A stretch of DNA of 64,000 nt from positions 434,001-498,000 of the forward strand of contig OZ245892.1 of NCBI GenBank assembly GCA_965229605.1, given 5' to 3'. This stretch comes from G965229605 sp965229605 (lineage in GTDB: Bacteria > Pseudomonadota > Alphaproteobacteria > CBDDJK01). Below the pieces are notes generated by a model. The model made no database searches, was not told where the DNA came from, and saw nothing but the letters and a program-made list of their open reading frames with translations. A program made the translations under genes and the position numbers. This document shows, piece after piece, positions 7,561-16,687 of the stretch (its first letter is position 1; the number at the start of each line of letters is the position of its first letter).

Positions 7561-9123
7561 ATGACCAGCCGTTTACGCTCTGTTGCCCCCTTTGCGGTTG
7601 TTGATATTGGATCAAATTCAGTTCGGCTGGTGATTTATGACCGAATAGATGCCGCCCCGCGTCCAATTTATAACGAAAAGGACCTGTGCGGGCTGGGTCT
7701 TGATCTGGATAAAACAGGCCAGCTTAACCCGGCTGGTGTGACTCGCGCTTTACATATTCTGCCACGTTTTAAGGCCCTTTGTGTTGAAGCGGGCTGTTAT
7801 CAGGAAAATCCGCCAGCAGTTGCCCTGATTGCGACAGCTGCGGCCCGTGATGCGGCGCAAGGCCAGGTTTTTCTTGATCAGGTTGCCGAGATTTTTAATG
7901 TCTCCCCGACCCTTTTAACTGGAGAGGTCGAGGCCGAACTTTCTGCACGCGGCGTGATATCGAGCTTTCCCTTGGCAACCGGGATTATGGGGGACCTTGG
8001 CGGCGGCAGCGTTGAGTTGGCTCATCTGTCCAAAGGGCGTATCAAGGCGACGTCGACCCTGCCGCTTGGTCCCTTGCGGTTGCCAGAGAACATGCGAAAG
8101 ACTCCGACTCTTGCCAGCAAGAAGATTGACAAGGCCCTGAAAGGGGTGAGCTGGCTTTCTGCCACTGCAAAAAGCAAGCAGAATACTTTTTATTGTGTGG
8201 GGGGCGGCTGGCGCAATCTGGCCAAGCTTCATATAGCTGAAAGCGGCTATCCTTTGCATATTATTGACCATTATCGAATTCCGGGTGCAAGTGCGCGTGA
8301 ATTTCTGGACAGAATAGCCAGAACCCCGGTTTCAAAATTGCAGCAGATTGAAAAGCTGAACAAAAGGCGGGCTGAAAATCTCCCGTTTTCTGCTTTTCTG
8401 TTGTCGTATATTTTAGAGCAGTTGAAAGAATTTTCGCCCAATCCCGGCCATGCAACGTGGGATATTGCCTTTTCAGCGCACGGGCTGCGTGAAGGTTTGC
8501 TGGCAACCAAAGCCCCGGAAATGACCGATTCCACCTCGTTACTTCTGGCCTGTCAAAAGCTGGTTAATTATTCAATAGACGGACCGGCTCTGTATCGCTG
8601 GTTATCGCCAGCTATCGGCCCGGCAATCCCGCTTTATCAAAAAGCCAGTCATTGGAAAGGGGCCGAGCGTTTGCAGGTATTGGCGCAAGCGGCTTGTATC
8701 CTTGGCAATATCGCGCGCCATGAACATCCGGAATATCGCGCTCTGCATGGATATTGGAAGGTTTTGCGGGCAAATATCACCGGAATTGACCATGATGAGC
8801 GGCGGTTTCTTGCCATCGCCCTGGCGGCCCGTTACGGGAAATCTGAAACTGCCCTGCAATCCCGAACCGGGAAAACCGGGATTTATCTACCCCCGGACGT
8901 CATCAAAATGGCGCAAGCTCTGGGGTATGGGCTGCGCTTTGCCTTTGCGCTTTGTGCAGGCTATCCGCCGCTTTTAGAGCAGGCTGATCTTGAGGTGAAG
9001 GACGGGCGGTTATGGCTTTGCCAGCGAAATCAGGGCAATCTGCATATAGGAGAAACAATCACGCGCCGTCTTGGTGGCTTTGCAAAGTCACTTGACTTGA
9101 CGGCTATGGTCAATGCACCTTAA
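7561..9123 (+). CDS. ppx: Exopolyphosphatase, Ppx/GppA family
   Basis: This 520-residue protein has the ASKHA-type phosphate-binding signatures of the family: VVDIGSNSVRLVIYD at residues 13-27 and GDLGGGSVELAHLS in the middle, with an HD-like C-terminal helical region (ILGNIARHEHPEYRALHGY). Ppx removes terminal phosphates from polyphosphate; GppA members act on pppGpp, and sequence reading alone does not separate the two. The ATG at 7561 is preceded by an AT-rich leader with no clear ribosome site. The epimerase begins 43 bp downstream. Confidence 0.9.
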   Translation: MTSRLRSVAPFAVVDIGSNSVRLVIYDRIDAAPRPIYNEKDLCGLGLDLDKTGQLNPAGVTRALHILPRFKALCVEAGCYQENPPAVALIATAAARDAAQGQVFLDQVAEIFNVSPTLLTGEVEAELSARGVISSFPLATGIMGDLGGGSVELAHLSKGRIKATSTLPLGPLRLPENMRKTPTLASKKIDKALKGVSWLSATAKSKQNTFYCVGGGWRNLAKLHIAESGYPLHIIDHYRIPGASAREFLDRIARTPVSKLQQIEKLNKRRAENLPFSAFLLSYILEQLKEFSPNPGHATWDIAFSAHGLREGLLATKAPEMTDSTSLLLACQKLVNYSIDGPALYRWLSPAIGPAIPLYQKASHWKGAERLQVLAQAACILGNIARHEHPEYRALHGYWKVLRANITGIDHDERRFLAIALAARYGKSETALQSRTGKTGIYLPPDVIKMAQALGYGLRFAFALCAGYPPLLEQADLEVKDGRLWLCQRNQGNLHIGETITRRLGGFAKSLDLTAMVNAP

Positions 9124-9166
9124 CAGTAAACAGGTTTAAAGAGAGAATAGAGAAGGGCAGGAGATT

Positions 9167-10174
9167 TTGCGCATTTTGGTTACGGGGACAGCTGGATTTA
9201 TCGGGTCATTTGTGGCCATGAAACTTCTGGCACGCGGGGATGTGGTGATCGGGGTGGATAGTCACAATGATTATTATGACCCGCAGCTGAAGGAAGCCCG
9301 GGTCAAGCGGTTTGGTGATCATAAGAATTATACGCATCTGCGGCTTGATATCAGTGAGGGGGAAGCGTTGATGAAAGCTTTTGCCGAGCATCGACCGGAT
9401 CGGGTTATTCATCTGGCGGCACAGGCGGGGGTGCGTTATTCGATAGAAAATCCGATGGCTTATACTTTGAGCAATATGGTAGGGTTTACCCATATTCTTG
9501 AGGCCTGTCGTCATAGTGCTGTTGAGCATCTGGTTTATGCGAGCACGTCGAGCGTTTATGGCAGCAATACGGCGATGCCTTTTTCGGTTGAGCAAAGTGC
9601 CAATCACCCGCTGAGTTTCTATGCGGCGAGCAAAAAGGCGAATGAGGCGATGGCGCATAGTTATAGTCATTTATATGGATTGCCGACGACGGGGTTGCGG
9701 TTTTTTACGGTTTACGGGCCTTGGGGTCGGCCTGATATGGCTTTGTTTAAATTTGCCAAAGCGATTCTTGCGGGCGAGGAGATCGAGGTTTACAATCACG
9801 GCAATCATCAAAGAGATTTCACCTATATTGATGATATTGTTGACGGGGTTGTGCGGGTTATGGATCGGCCTGCTGTGGCAAATCCGGCTTGGGATAGCGA
9901 TCATCCTGACCCGTCTTCCAGCAAAGACCCGTGGCGGCTTTATAATATCGGGAATAATCGGCCAGTGAAGCTGATGGATTATATCAAGGCCCTTGAAGTT
10001 GCGCTGGACAAGAAAGCAAGGCCAAGGTTTCTGCCTTTGCAGGCGGGGGACGTGCCAAGCACCTATGCGGATGTTGACAGTCTGGTCCGGGATATGAATT
10101 ATCAACCCGGGACATCTATAGAACAGGGCATTGGCAATTTTGTTAGCTGGTATCGGGCGCATTACAAGGTATAA
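9167..10174 (+). CDS. NAD-dependent UDP-sugar epimerase (UDP-glucuronate 4-epimerase-like)
   Basis: This 335-residue extended short-chain dehydrogenase/reductase has the Rossmann motif GTAGFIG (residues 7-13), the catalytic YAASK (Tyr152-Lys156), and FFTVYGPWGRPDMALFKF, typical of UDP-glucuronate 4-epimerases that supply UDP-galacturonate for lipopolysaccharide or capsule. Substrate choice is inferred. Translation seems to start at TTG 9167, supported by the GGGCAGGAG ribosome site at 9155-9163 and by the Rossmann strand MRILVTG beginning immediately. proV starts 19 bp after its stop. The galU gene, which makes a related precursor, is in the window but 39 kb away. Confidence 0.88.
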   Translation: MRILVTGTAGFIGSFVAMKLLARGDVVIGVDSHNDYYDPQLKEARVKRFGDHKNYTHLRLDISEGEALMKAFAEHRPDRVIHLAAQAGVRYSIENPMAYTLSNMVGFTHILEACRHSAVEHLVYASTSSVYGSNTAMPFSVEQSANHPLSFYAASKKANEAMAHSYSHLYGLPTTGLRFFTVYGPWGRPDMALFKFAKAILAGEEIEVYNHGNHQRDFTYIDDIVDGVVRVMDRPAVANPAWDSDHPDPSSSKDPWRLYNIGNNRPVKLMDYIKALEVALDKKARPRFLPLQAGDVPSTYADVDSLVRDMNYQPGTSIEQGIGNFVSWYRAHYKV

Positions 10175-10192
10175 CAGAACAGGGCAGGAGCG

Positions 10193-11269
10193 ATGAAACA
10201 TTCTGACAATTCGGCAGATCTGATCACGCTGGAGGGGGTCTGGAAGCTTTTTGGGCCCGAAGCAGACAAATTTATGGCGGGTAAATTTGCCACCACGCAA
10301 GTGGGACCGAGTGCCGAGGAAATGGCGCAAGCGGGACTGATAGGCGCAGTGCGTGATGTGTCGATGTCCGTTAAAAAAGGGGAGATTTTGGTGATTATGG
10401 GCCTGTCAGGGTCTGGAAAATCAACGCTGGTGCGCTGTATGTCGCGGCTGGTGGATATTACCAGAGGCCGGATTTGCGTTGAAGGCCAGGACCTTGCCGG
10501 TCTGGATGATGCCGGGCTTTTGGCTTTGCGGCGTGAAAAGATGGGGATGGTTTTTCAGAATTTTGCGCTGTTGCCGCACCGCACGGTGCTTGAAAATGTC
10601 GCCTTTCCGCTTGAAATGCGCGGGCAATCGCGGGCAGCCCGGCGCGAGCGGGCCCTTGAAATGATCAAGCTGGTTGGTTTGAACGGGCGTGAAGAATATT
10701 TTCCCCGTGAATTGTCGGGCGGGCAGCAGCAACGGGTCGGGATTGCCCGGTCGCTGGCGATTGAGCCGGATATCTGGTTTCTCGATGAGCCTTTTTCGGC
10801 CCTTGATCCGCTTATTCGCCGCGAAATGCAGGATGAATTTTTACGACTGCAAAATATGCTTGGCAAGACGATTGTTTTTATCACCCATGATTTTGACGAA
10901 GCCTTGCGGCTGGCTGACCGGATTGCGATTATGAAGGATGGCTGCGTTGAACAGATTGGCAATCCGGCATCGATTGTTCTGCATCCGCAGACGGAATATG
11001 TCTCTAAATTCACGGAAGAAATCGAAAAGGCACGGGTGGTCAAAGCTGAAAATCTGTTGCAGGATGTCAAGAAAACCCAAAAAGGGGCAAAAGATAATCC
11101 GGTGCCTGGCAGCGCGACATTGCATGATCTGGCCCGCCAGCTGGTGGAGGACACCCGCCCCATCCTGCCGGTTGCTGATGAAAGCGGGGCGATCATCGGC
11201 GGGCTGGACCGGCAAGCTGCACTTGATGTGATATTTGGCGAATCTTCATCAGAAGGTGCCAAAGCGTGA
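10193..11269 (+). CDS. proV: Glycine betaine/proline ABC transporter ATP-binding protein ProV-like
   Basis: This is the 358-residue ATPase of a compatible-solute importer. It has Walker A GLSGSGKST at residues 70-78, Q-loop VFQNFALLPHRTVLENV, signature LSGGQQQRVGIARSL, Walker B IWFLDEPFSALDP and a C-terminal CBS-like region (ILPVADESGAIIGGLDRQAALDV). An N-terminal segment of about 50 residues precedes the core, as is usual for ProV/OpuAA, whose CBS domains sense ionic strength. Only part of the tandem CBS pair is evident. Its stop overlaps the start of proW by 4 bp (GTGA). No periplasmic binding protein gene is adjacent. Confidence 0.93.
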   Translation: MKHSDNSADLITLEGVWKLFGPEADKFMAGKFATTQVGPSAEEMAQAGLIGAVRDVSMSVKKGEILVIMGLSGSGKSTLVRCMSRLVDITRGRICVEGQDLAGLDDAGLLALRREKMGMVFQNFALLPHRTVLENVAFPLEMRGQSRAARRERALEMIKLVGLNGREEYFPRELSGGQQQRVGIARSLAIEPDIWFLDEPFSALDPLIRREMQDEFLRLQNMLGKTIVFITHDFDEALRLADRIAIMKDGCVEQIGNPASIVLHPQTEYVSKFTEEIEKARVVKAENLLQDVKKTQKGAKDNPVPGSATLHDLARQLVEDTRPILPVADESGAIIGGLDRQAALDVIFGESSSEGAKA

Positions 11270-13239
11270 TCAACCGCAAAGCTTCTTCGCCGGATGTTTT
11301 GCCTGAAAATGCGGGAGTCATCAATTTAGGCGCAATCGCCCTGATTGTCTTTGCCCTGCTTTTGGCCATGTTCCGGCCCGTTGTGCCAGATGCGCTGATG
11401 CGGCCCCCCGATTTTATGGTGCTGCCCTTTCAGGACTGGATTAACTGGGCCTTTACCTTTGTTAAAGATGACCTTGGTTTTATCCATGTCACCCGGGCCT
11501 TTGCCAGCGCGGTTGAATGGGGGCTGGATATCACGGCTAATCTTTTTTATGGGCGCAACCGCTGGCCCTATCTGGGGCCAATCCCCTGGACCGTGATTGC
11601 GCTTTCTGCCGGGGCGATTGGCTATGCGCTTAATGGCTGGCGGCTGGGACTGTTGTCTGGCGGCTGTTTCGTCTGGATTGCCCTGATGGGCCAATGGAAA
11701 TGGGCCATGGAAACCCTGTCAGTGATTATCGTTGCCGCCCCGATTGCTGTCTTTCTTGGACTGGCCCTTGGCATCTGGGCCTGGCGACGGGCCTGGGTTG
11801 AAAAGGCCTTGAACCCGATCCTGAATGTCGCACAATCGCTGCCGCATTTTTCCTATATGATTCCGGTGGTGGTCTTTATCGGGGTTGGCCCCAAAGCCGG
11901 GGCGATTGTCACCATCATTTTTGCCACCCCGCCGATGATTCGCATGACCCTGCTCGGCCTGCAAAAAGTGCCGCCCGAAATCATCGAAAGCGGCCTGATG
12001 TGCGGGGCAACGCCCTGGCAAATGCTGCGTCAGGTGCGGATTCCAACCGCCCGCTCAGAAATCCTGGTTGGCGTTAATCAGGTGATTATGCAATGTCTGG
12101 CAATGGTGGTTCTGGCCAGCTTTATCGGGATGCCCGGCCTTGGTCAAAAACTCTTGCAACTGCTCCAGGCCCTCAAAATCGGGCGGTCGGTGGAAATCGG
12201 CATCACCATTGTCTTGCTGGCGATTATTCTTGATCGCTGCTCCAAAGCTTTTGCCTTGCGCCAGCCCGAACATATCGACACCAGCCTGCCCTGGTGGAAA
12301 CGCCGCGCCGTTCTGCTGGTCTATCTCGGTTTGATCAGCCTGGCCTTTATTCTGGCTGCCATATTCCCCTGGTTCCATGAAATAAAACGCAGCCAGGCTT
12401 TCACCATTTCCAAAGAACTGGATTCTGTTGTTGACTGGCTGGTCATCGCGATTGATCCGGCAACCCAGGCCCTGCGGGCCTTCCTGATTACAAGTGTCTT
12501 GATCCCCTTGCGCGATTTTTATCTCTGGCTGCCCTTCACCGCCGTTCTGCTTGGCCTGGCGGCTCTGGGCAAAAGAATCGGGGGCTGGCGATCTGCCACC
12601 ATCGCGCTGGCCTATTTTGGGCTGATTGCGGCCTCCGGCTGGTGGGACCGGGCCATGATCACCGTCTATATGGTCAGTTTCGCTGTGCTGCTTTGCGTGC
12701 TGATCGGCCTGCCGATGGGAATATGGGCGGCACGGGCTGAACGGCGGTCACGAATCATGCTGCTGATCTGCGATACCGCACAGACCTTCCCCAGCTTTAT
12801 TTACCTCATCCCCGTGGTCATGCTGTTCGGCGTTAATGATGTTGCCGCTATCGGCGCGGTCATTGCCTATGGCAGTGTGCCGATGACCCGCTATACGATT
12901 GAAGGTTTGCGCCAGGTCCCGGTTGCGCAGGTCGAAGCCGCCGATATGTGCGGGGCTACATCCTGGCAAGCCCTGGTTCATGTGCGCCTGCCGCTTGCCC
13001 TGCCAACCATTATGGTCGGGCTTAATCAGACCATCCTCTTTTCACTGTTCATGGTGATCATCGCCGCCTTTATTGGCACTCAGGACCTGGGGCAGGAAAT
13101 GCAGCGTGCCCTTTCCTCGACCAATGTCGGCAAAGGGCTGGTGCTGGGGCTGGCGGTTGCCTTTATGGGCCTGCTGGCTGATCACCTGATTATGCGCTGG
13201 GCCTCTGAACGCCGGGCAAGACTGGGTTTGCCAACATAA
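11266..13239 (+). CDS. proW: Glycine betaine/proline ABC transporter permease, two ProW domains fused in tandem
   Basis: The 657-residue membrane protein contains two complete ProW-type permease domains in one chain. Each has the coupling-loop pattern that contacts ProV: ESGLMCGATPWQML near residue 244 and EAADMCGATSWQAL near residue 562. Each is followed by the matching LVGVNQVIMQ / MVGLNQTILF and GxxDLGQ/GMPGLGQ segments. The halves are clearly related but diverged. The translation start (GTG 11266) lies within the proV stop. A substrate-binding protein, needed for import by this class, is not encoded next to it, so ProX must be elsewhere. Confidence 0.92.
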   Translation: MINRKASSPDVLPENAGVINLGAIALIVFALLLAMFRPVVPDALMRPPDFMVLPFQDWINWAFTFVKDDLGFIHVTRAFASAVEWGLDITANLFYGRNRWPYLGPIPWTVIALSAGAIGYALNGWRLGLLSGGCFVWIALMGQWKWAMETLSVIIVAAPIAVFLGLALGIWAWRRAWVEKALNPILNVAQSLPHFSYMIPVVVFIGVGPKAGAIVTIIFATPPMIRMTLLGLQKVPPEIIESGLMCGATPWQMLRQVRIPTARSEILVGVNQVIMQCLAMVVLASFIGMPGLGQKLLQLLQALKIGRSVEIGITIVLLAIILDRCSKAFALRQPEHIDTSLPWWKRRAVLLVYLGLISLAFILAAIFPWFHEIKRSQAFTISKELDSVVDWLVIAIDPATQALRAFLITSVLIPLRDFYLWLPFTAVLLGLAALGKRIGGWRSATIALAYFGLIAASGWWDRAMITVYMVSFAVLLCVLIGLPMGIWAARAERRSRIMLLICDTAQTFPSFIYLIPVVMLFGVNDVAAIGAVIAYGSVPMTRYTIEGLRQVPVAQVEAADMCGATSWQALVHVRLPLALPTIMVGLNQTILFSLFMVIIAAFIGTQDLGQEMQRALSSTNVGKGLVLGLAVAFMGLLADHLIMRWASERRARLGLPT

Positions 13240-13245
13240 AGGCCC

Positions 13246-13258
13246 AGGGTCAGGACTC
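13246..13258. repeat. Dispersed motif AGGGTCAGGACTC, copy 3, between proW and thiL
   Basis: The 13 bases are identical to the left terminus of the 51.58-kb element, including the T of ACTC. They lie 7 bp after the proW stop and 17 bp before thiL. After this point the similarity ends, so only the outermost tip of an element is recognisable. Confidence 0.6.
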
Positions 13259-13274
13259 CATTCTTCATCATCTC

Positions 13275-14288
13275 ATGGATGAATTTCAACGTATTTCCAC
13301 CTTTCTAAAGCCGCTTGCATCCGGCTTTGCCGGGGCTTTTTCCCTTGGCGATGATGTCGCGGCTCTGCCACCGCCGCCACCGGGAAAGACCTGTCTGGTT
13401 GGCATGGATACGCTGGTGGAAAACGTGCATTTTCTGCCCGAAAGTGCGCCGGACAAGCTGGCTGAAAAACTGCTGGCAGTTAATCTCTCTGATCTTGCTG
13501 CCAAGGGGGCGCGGCCTTTGGCCTATTTCCTCAGCCTGTCGCTTCCCAAGACTTGCGGTGATGATTGGCTGGCGCAATTTGCCAGCGGATTGGCGCGGAT
13601 GCAAAAACACTATGGCTTGCATCTGGCTGGTGGGGATAGTACCAGAACAGCCGGTGTTCTGACCTTGAGTGCCACATGCGTTGGCCTGGCGGATACGGAC
13701 AGTTGGCCGCAACGTGCCTCTGCTCAGGCGGGTGATGTTCTCTATGTTTCCGGCCCGATTGGCGATGGCGGGGTCGGGCTGTCGCTTTGTCGCGGAGAGG
13801 ATAAAAGCAATCTATTTCAAAAGTTAAGCCAGGATGATGTAAGCTATTTGCAAGACCGCTATCTTTGCCCGGTCCCGCAGCTTGAAAAAGGGGCGGCGAT
13901 GGCGGGTTTGAGTGCGCAACTCTTTCAGGAAAAGGGACGGCGGCTGGCGGCGATTGATATTTCGGACGGGCTGGCCGCAGACCTTGGCCATTTATGCGCG
14001 GCAAGCCAACTCCAGGCCCGGGTGGAGATTGCCAAAGTGCCTTTATCAGAACCAGTGCAAATGCTGGTTGAACAGACTCCGTCGCTTTTGCCGGAATTGA
14101 TGGGGGCCGGGGATGATTATCAGCTTCTTGTGGCGGCCCCACCCGAGATGGAGCAAGCGATTATTGCGCTTTCCTTCACCCCGATTGGTCTCTTGCAGAA
14201 TCAGGACAATGATGCAGCCGTTTCTTTTATTGATTCGCAGGGGCGACCGGTTTCGATACCTTCTCCCGGCTGGAATCATAACCTGTAA
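13275..14288 (+). CDS. thiL: Thiamine-monophosphate kinase ThiL
   Basis: ThiL phosphorylates thiamine monophosphate to the active cofactor thiamine diphosphate. The 337-residue protein shows the PurM/ThiL-family features: SLGDDVAAL near the N-terminus, GMDTLVENVHF, AVNLSDLAAKGARPLAYFLSL, LAGGDSTRT in the centre, SGPIGDGGVGL, and IDISDGLAADLGHL towards the end, with GAGDDYQLL as the last conserved block. The ATG at 13275 gives the standard N-terminus with DEF and the FLKPL helix. It converges on uvrB with an 8-bp gap and leaves no room for a separate terminator. No nusB or ribH, frequent neighbours, is present. Confidence 0.94.
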   Translation: MDEFQRISTFLKPLASGFAGAFSLGDDVAALPPPPPGKTCLVGMDTLVENVHFLPESAPDKLAEKLLAVNLSDLAAKGARPLAYFLSLSLPKTCGDDWLAQFASGLARMQKHYGLHLAGGDSTRTAGVLTLSATCVGLADTDSWPQRASAQAGDVLYVSGPIGDGGVGLSLCRGEDKSNLFQKLSQDDVSYLQDRYLCPVPQLEKGAAMAGLSAQLFQEKGRRLAAIDISDGLAADLGHLCAASQLQARVEIAKVPLSEPVQMLVEQTPSLLPELMGAGDDYQLLVAAPPEMEQAIIALSFTPIGLLQNQDNDAAVSFIDSQGRPVSIPSPGWNHNL

Positions 14289-14296
14289 GTTCTTTA

Positions 14297-16486
14297 TTAC
14301 GCACGAGGACGACCGGTCTTGCGCCGACCTTTCTTCTTGCCATTGCTCGGGGTGGGTTTTTTAGACTTCTGCCCATTGGCAAGGTCGCTGAGTGTCTGGG
14401 CAATATCCGGATTCAACGGGGCCGCCGCAGCTGGCTGATCAAGATCAAGGCTGCTGAGCCGGACCAACTCATCCCGCAACCGGGCAGCATCCTCAAACTC
14501 CAGCGACGCCGCCATCTCCAGCATTTTCTGCTCCAGCGCCTTGATATATTGATTTAACGTCATCCCGACCAGATAGGGCGAGGATTCATCCTCTGCGCCA
14601 ACCGTCATCCGGTCGCGCTCATAGACCGAGGCCAGAATATCCTGAATAGACTTCTTGACCGAGGTCGGGGTGATGCCATGTTCATCATTATAGGCCTGCT
14701 GGCGTTGGCGGCGGCGGTTGGTTTCTTCAATCGCATAGCTGAGAGAATCAGTCAGCCGGTCTGCATATAACAGTACCCGCCCATCGACATTGCGGGCCGC
14801 CCGGCCTATCGTCTGAACCAGCGAGGTTTTGGAACGCAAAAATCCTTCCTTGTCGGCATCCAGAATAGCCACCAGCCCGCACTCCGGGATATCCAGCCCT
14901 TCACGCAGCAGATTGATTCCAACCAGCACATCAAAAACGCCAATCCGCAAATCACGAATGATTTCAATGCGCTCCAGCGTATCAATATCGGAATGAAGAT
15001 AGCGCACTTTTATCCCGGCCTCTGACAGATATTCGGTCAAATCCTCGGCCATGCGCTTGGTCAGCGTGGTCACCAGCACCCGGTAGCCTTGCGCCAAAGT
15101 TATGCGACACTCCGCCATCAGATCATCGACCTGCGTCACCGTCGGGCGCACATCACAGACCGGATCAATCAAGCCCGTTGGCCGCACCACCTGTTCAACA
15201 ATCACGCCGTTGGTGCGTTCAAGCTCCCATGGGCCAGGGGTGGCCGATACATGAATGGTCTGCGGGCGCATCCGCTCCCATTCCTCAAACTGCAAAGGCC
15301 GGTTGTCTATGCAGGACGGCAGCCGGAATCCATGATTGGACAAGGTTGACTTGCGCGCAAAATCGCCTTTGAACATGCCGCCTATCTGCGGGATGGTGAC
15401 ATGACTTTCATCCACAATCAGCAAGGCATCTTCAGGCAGATACTCAAACAGGGTCGGCGGCGGCTCTCCCGGGCGGCGACCCGTCAGATAACGCGAATAA
15501 TTTTCAATCCCCGCACAAACGCCAGTCGTCTCAATCATCTCAACATCAAAAGTCACCCGTTGCTCCAGCCGCTGGGCCGATAAAAGATCTCCCGCATCAT
15601 GCAATTCATCCAGCCGGACCTTCAAATCACTCTTGATCTGCGAAACTGCCTGCATCAAAGTCGGCTTCGGCGTCACATAATGCGAATTGGCATAAACCCT
15701 GATTTCCTCAAGCTCGCCCGCAACCTCGCCCGTCAAGGGATCAAACTCGCTGATCCGCTCAACCTCGTCCCCGAAAAAAGACAAACGCCAGGCCCGGTCC
15801 TCCAGATGAGAGGGAAAAATCTCGACACTGTCTCCACGCTGGCGAAAAGTCCCACGCTGGAAATTCTCATCATTGCGGCGATACTGCACCTCCACCAGCC
15901 GACGGGTCAGATCGCGCACATCCTGACGCATCCCGCAAGCCAGAGAAATCGACATCTTCCCGTAAACCTCCGGCGCACCAATCCCGTAAATGCACGACAC
16001 AGAAGCAACAATCAAAACATCATCGCGCTCCAGCAATGCCCGGGTCGCTGAATGGCGCATCCGGTCTATCTGCTCATTGACCGAACTTTCCTTCTCAATA
16101 TAGGTGTCCGTGCGCGGAACATAGGCCTCTGGCTGGTAATAGTCGTAATAAGACACAAAATACTCAACCGCATTGTCCGGGAAAAACCCCTTCATCTCGC
16201 CATAGAGCTGAGCCGCAAGCGTCTTGTTATGCGCCAAAACCAACGTCGGCTTCTGAATCTCCTCTACCAGCTTCGCAACCGTAAAGGTCTTGCCCGAACC
16301 AGTCACCCCAAGAAGCACCTGATCTCTGTTCTCTGCCCGCACTCCTTCGCATAAAGCAGAAATCGCCGCTGGCTGGTCTCCCGCCGGTTCGTAGTCAGAG
16401 ACAACTTTAAACGCCCGTCCAGCCTCGCTCAAAGGCCTTGCATGGCGCGGCATCGGCGCAAAAATCTGAGATTCTGGGTTAAACAT
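14297..16486 (-). CDS. uvrB: Excinuclease ABC subunit UvrB
   Basis: UvrB is the damage-verifying helicase-like subunit of nucleotide excision repair, loaded by UvrA and cut with UvrC. The 729-residue protein has Walker A GVTGSGKTFT, the beta-hairpin region YDYYQPEAYVPRTDTYIEKE, the DESH box (IVDESHVTIPQ), helicase motifs V-VI (INLLREGLDIPE, QTIGRAARN), and a C-terminal UVR motif (LEQKMLEMAASLEFEDAARL) that binds UvrC. It ends with a basic Lys/Arg-rich tail. The N-terminus carries a short extension before FKVVSDYEPAGDQPAAI. It is a single-gene unit, divergent from lptB. Confidence 0.98.
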   Translation of the reverse strand: MFNPESQIFAPMPRHARPLSEAGRAFKVVSDYEPAGDQPAAISALCEGVRAENRDQVLLGVTGSGKTFTVAKLVEEIQKPTLVLAHNKTLAAQLYGEMKGFFPDNAVEYFVSYYDYYQPEAYVPRTDTYIEKESSVNEQIDRMRHSATRALLERDDVLIVASVSCIYGIGAPEVYGKMSISLACGMRQDVRDLTRRLVEVQYRRNDENFQRGTFRQRGDSVEIFPSHLEDRAWRLSFFGDEVERISEFDPLTGEVAGELEEIRVYANSHYVTPKPTLMQAVSQIKSDLKVRLDELHDAGDLLSAQRLEQRVTFDVEMIETTGVCAGIENYSRYLTGRRPGEPPPTLFEYLPEDALLIVDESHVTIPQIGGMFKGDFARKSTLSNHGFRLPSCIDNRPLQFEEWERMRPQTIHVSATPGPWELERTNGVIVEQVVRPTGLIDPVCDVRPTVTQVDDLMAECRITLAQGYRVLVTTLTKRMAEDLTEYLSEAGIKVRYLHSDIDTLERIEIIRDLRIGVFDVLVGINLLREGLDIPECGLVAILDADKEGFLRSKTSLVQTIGRAARNVDGRVLLYADRLTDSLSYAIEETNRRRQRQQAYNDEHGITPTSVKKSIQDILASVYERDRMTVGAEDESSPYLVGMTLNQYIKALEQKMLEMAASLEFEDAARLRDELVRLSSLDLDQPAAAAPLNPDIAQTLSDLANGQKSKKPTPSNGKKKGRRKTGRPRA

Positions 16487-16687
16487 AACGCCCGCAATCT
16501 ATGCGGATGAGCCCGTGCTGGCAAGCCTGCAAATCGCCGGATCAAGCTGCGTGCGAAATACCTGCTTTGGGATTGGCAATAGTGGCGCGAATCCAGTAAG
16601 AACAGGATCAGGCAGATTTATGCACAGGTGATTTGAAAGACTTGAACAGGATGAAATGTGAACGAGATTCACACACAACGAGGCGAC

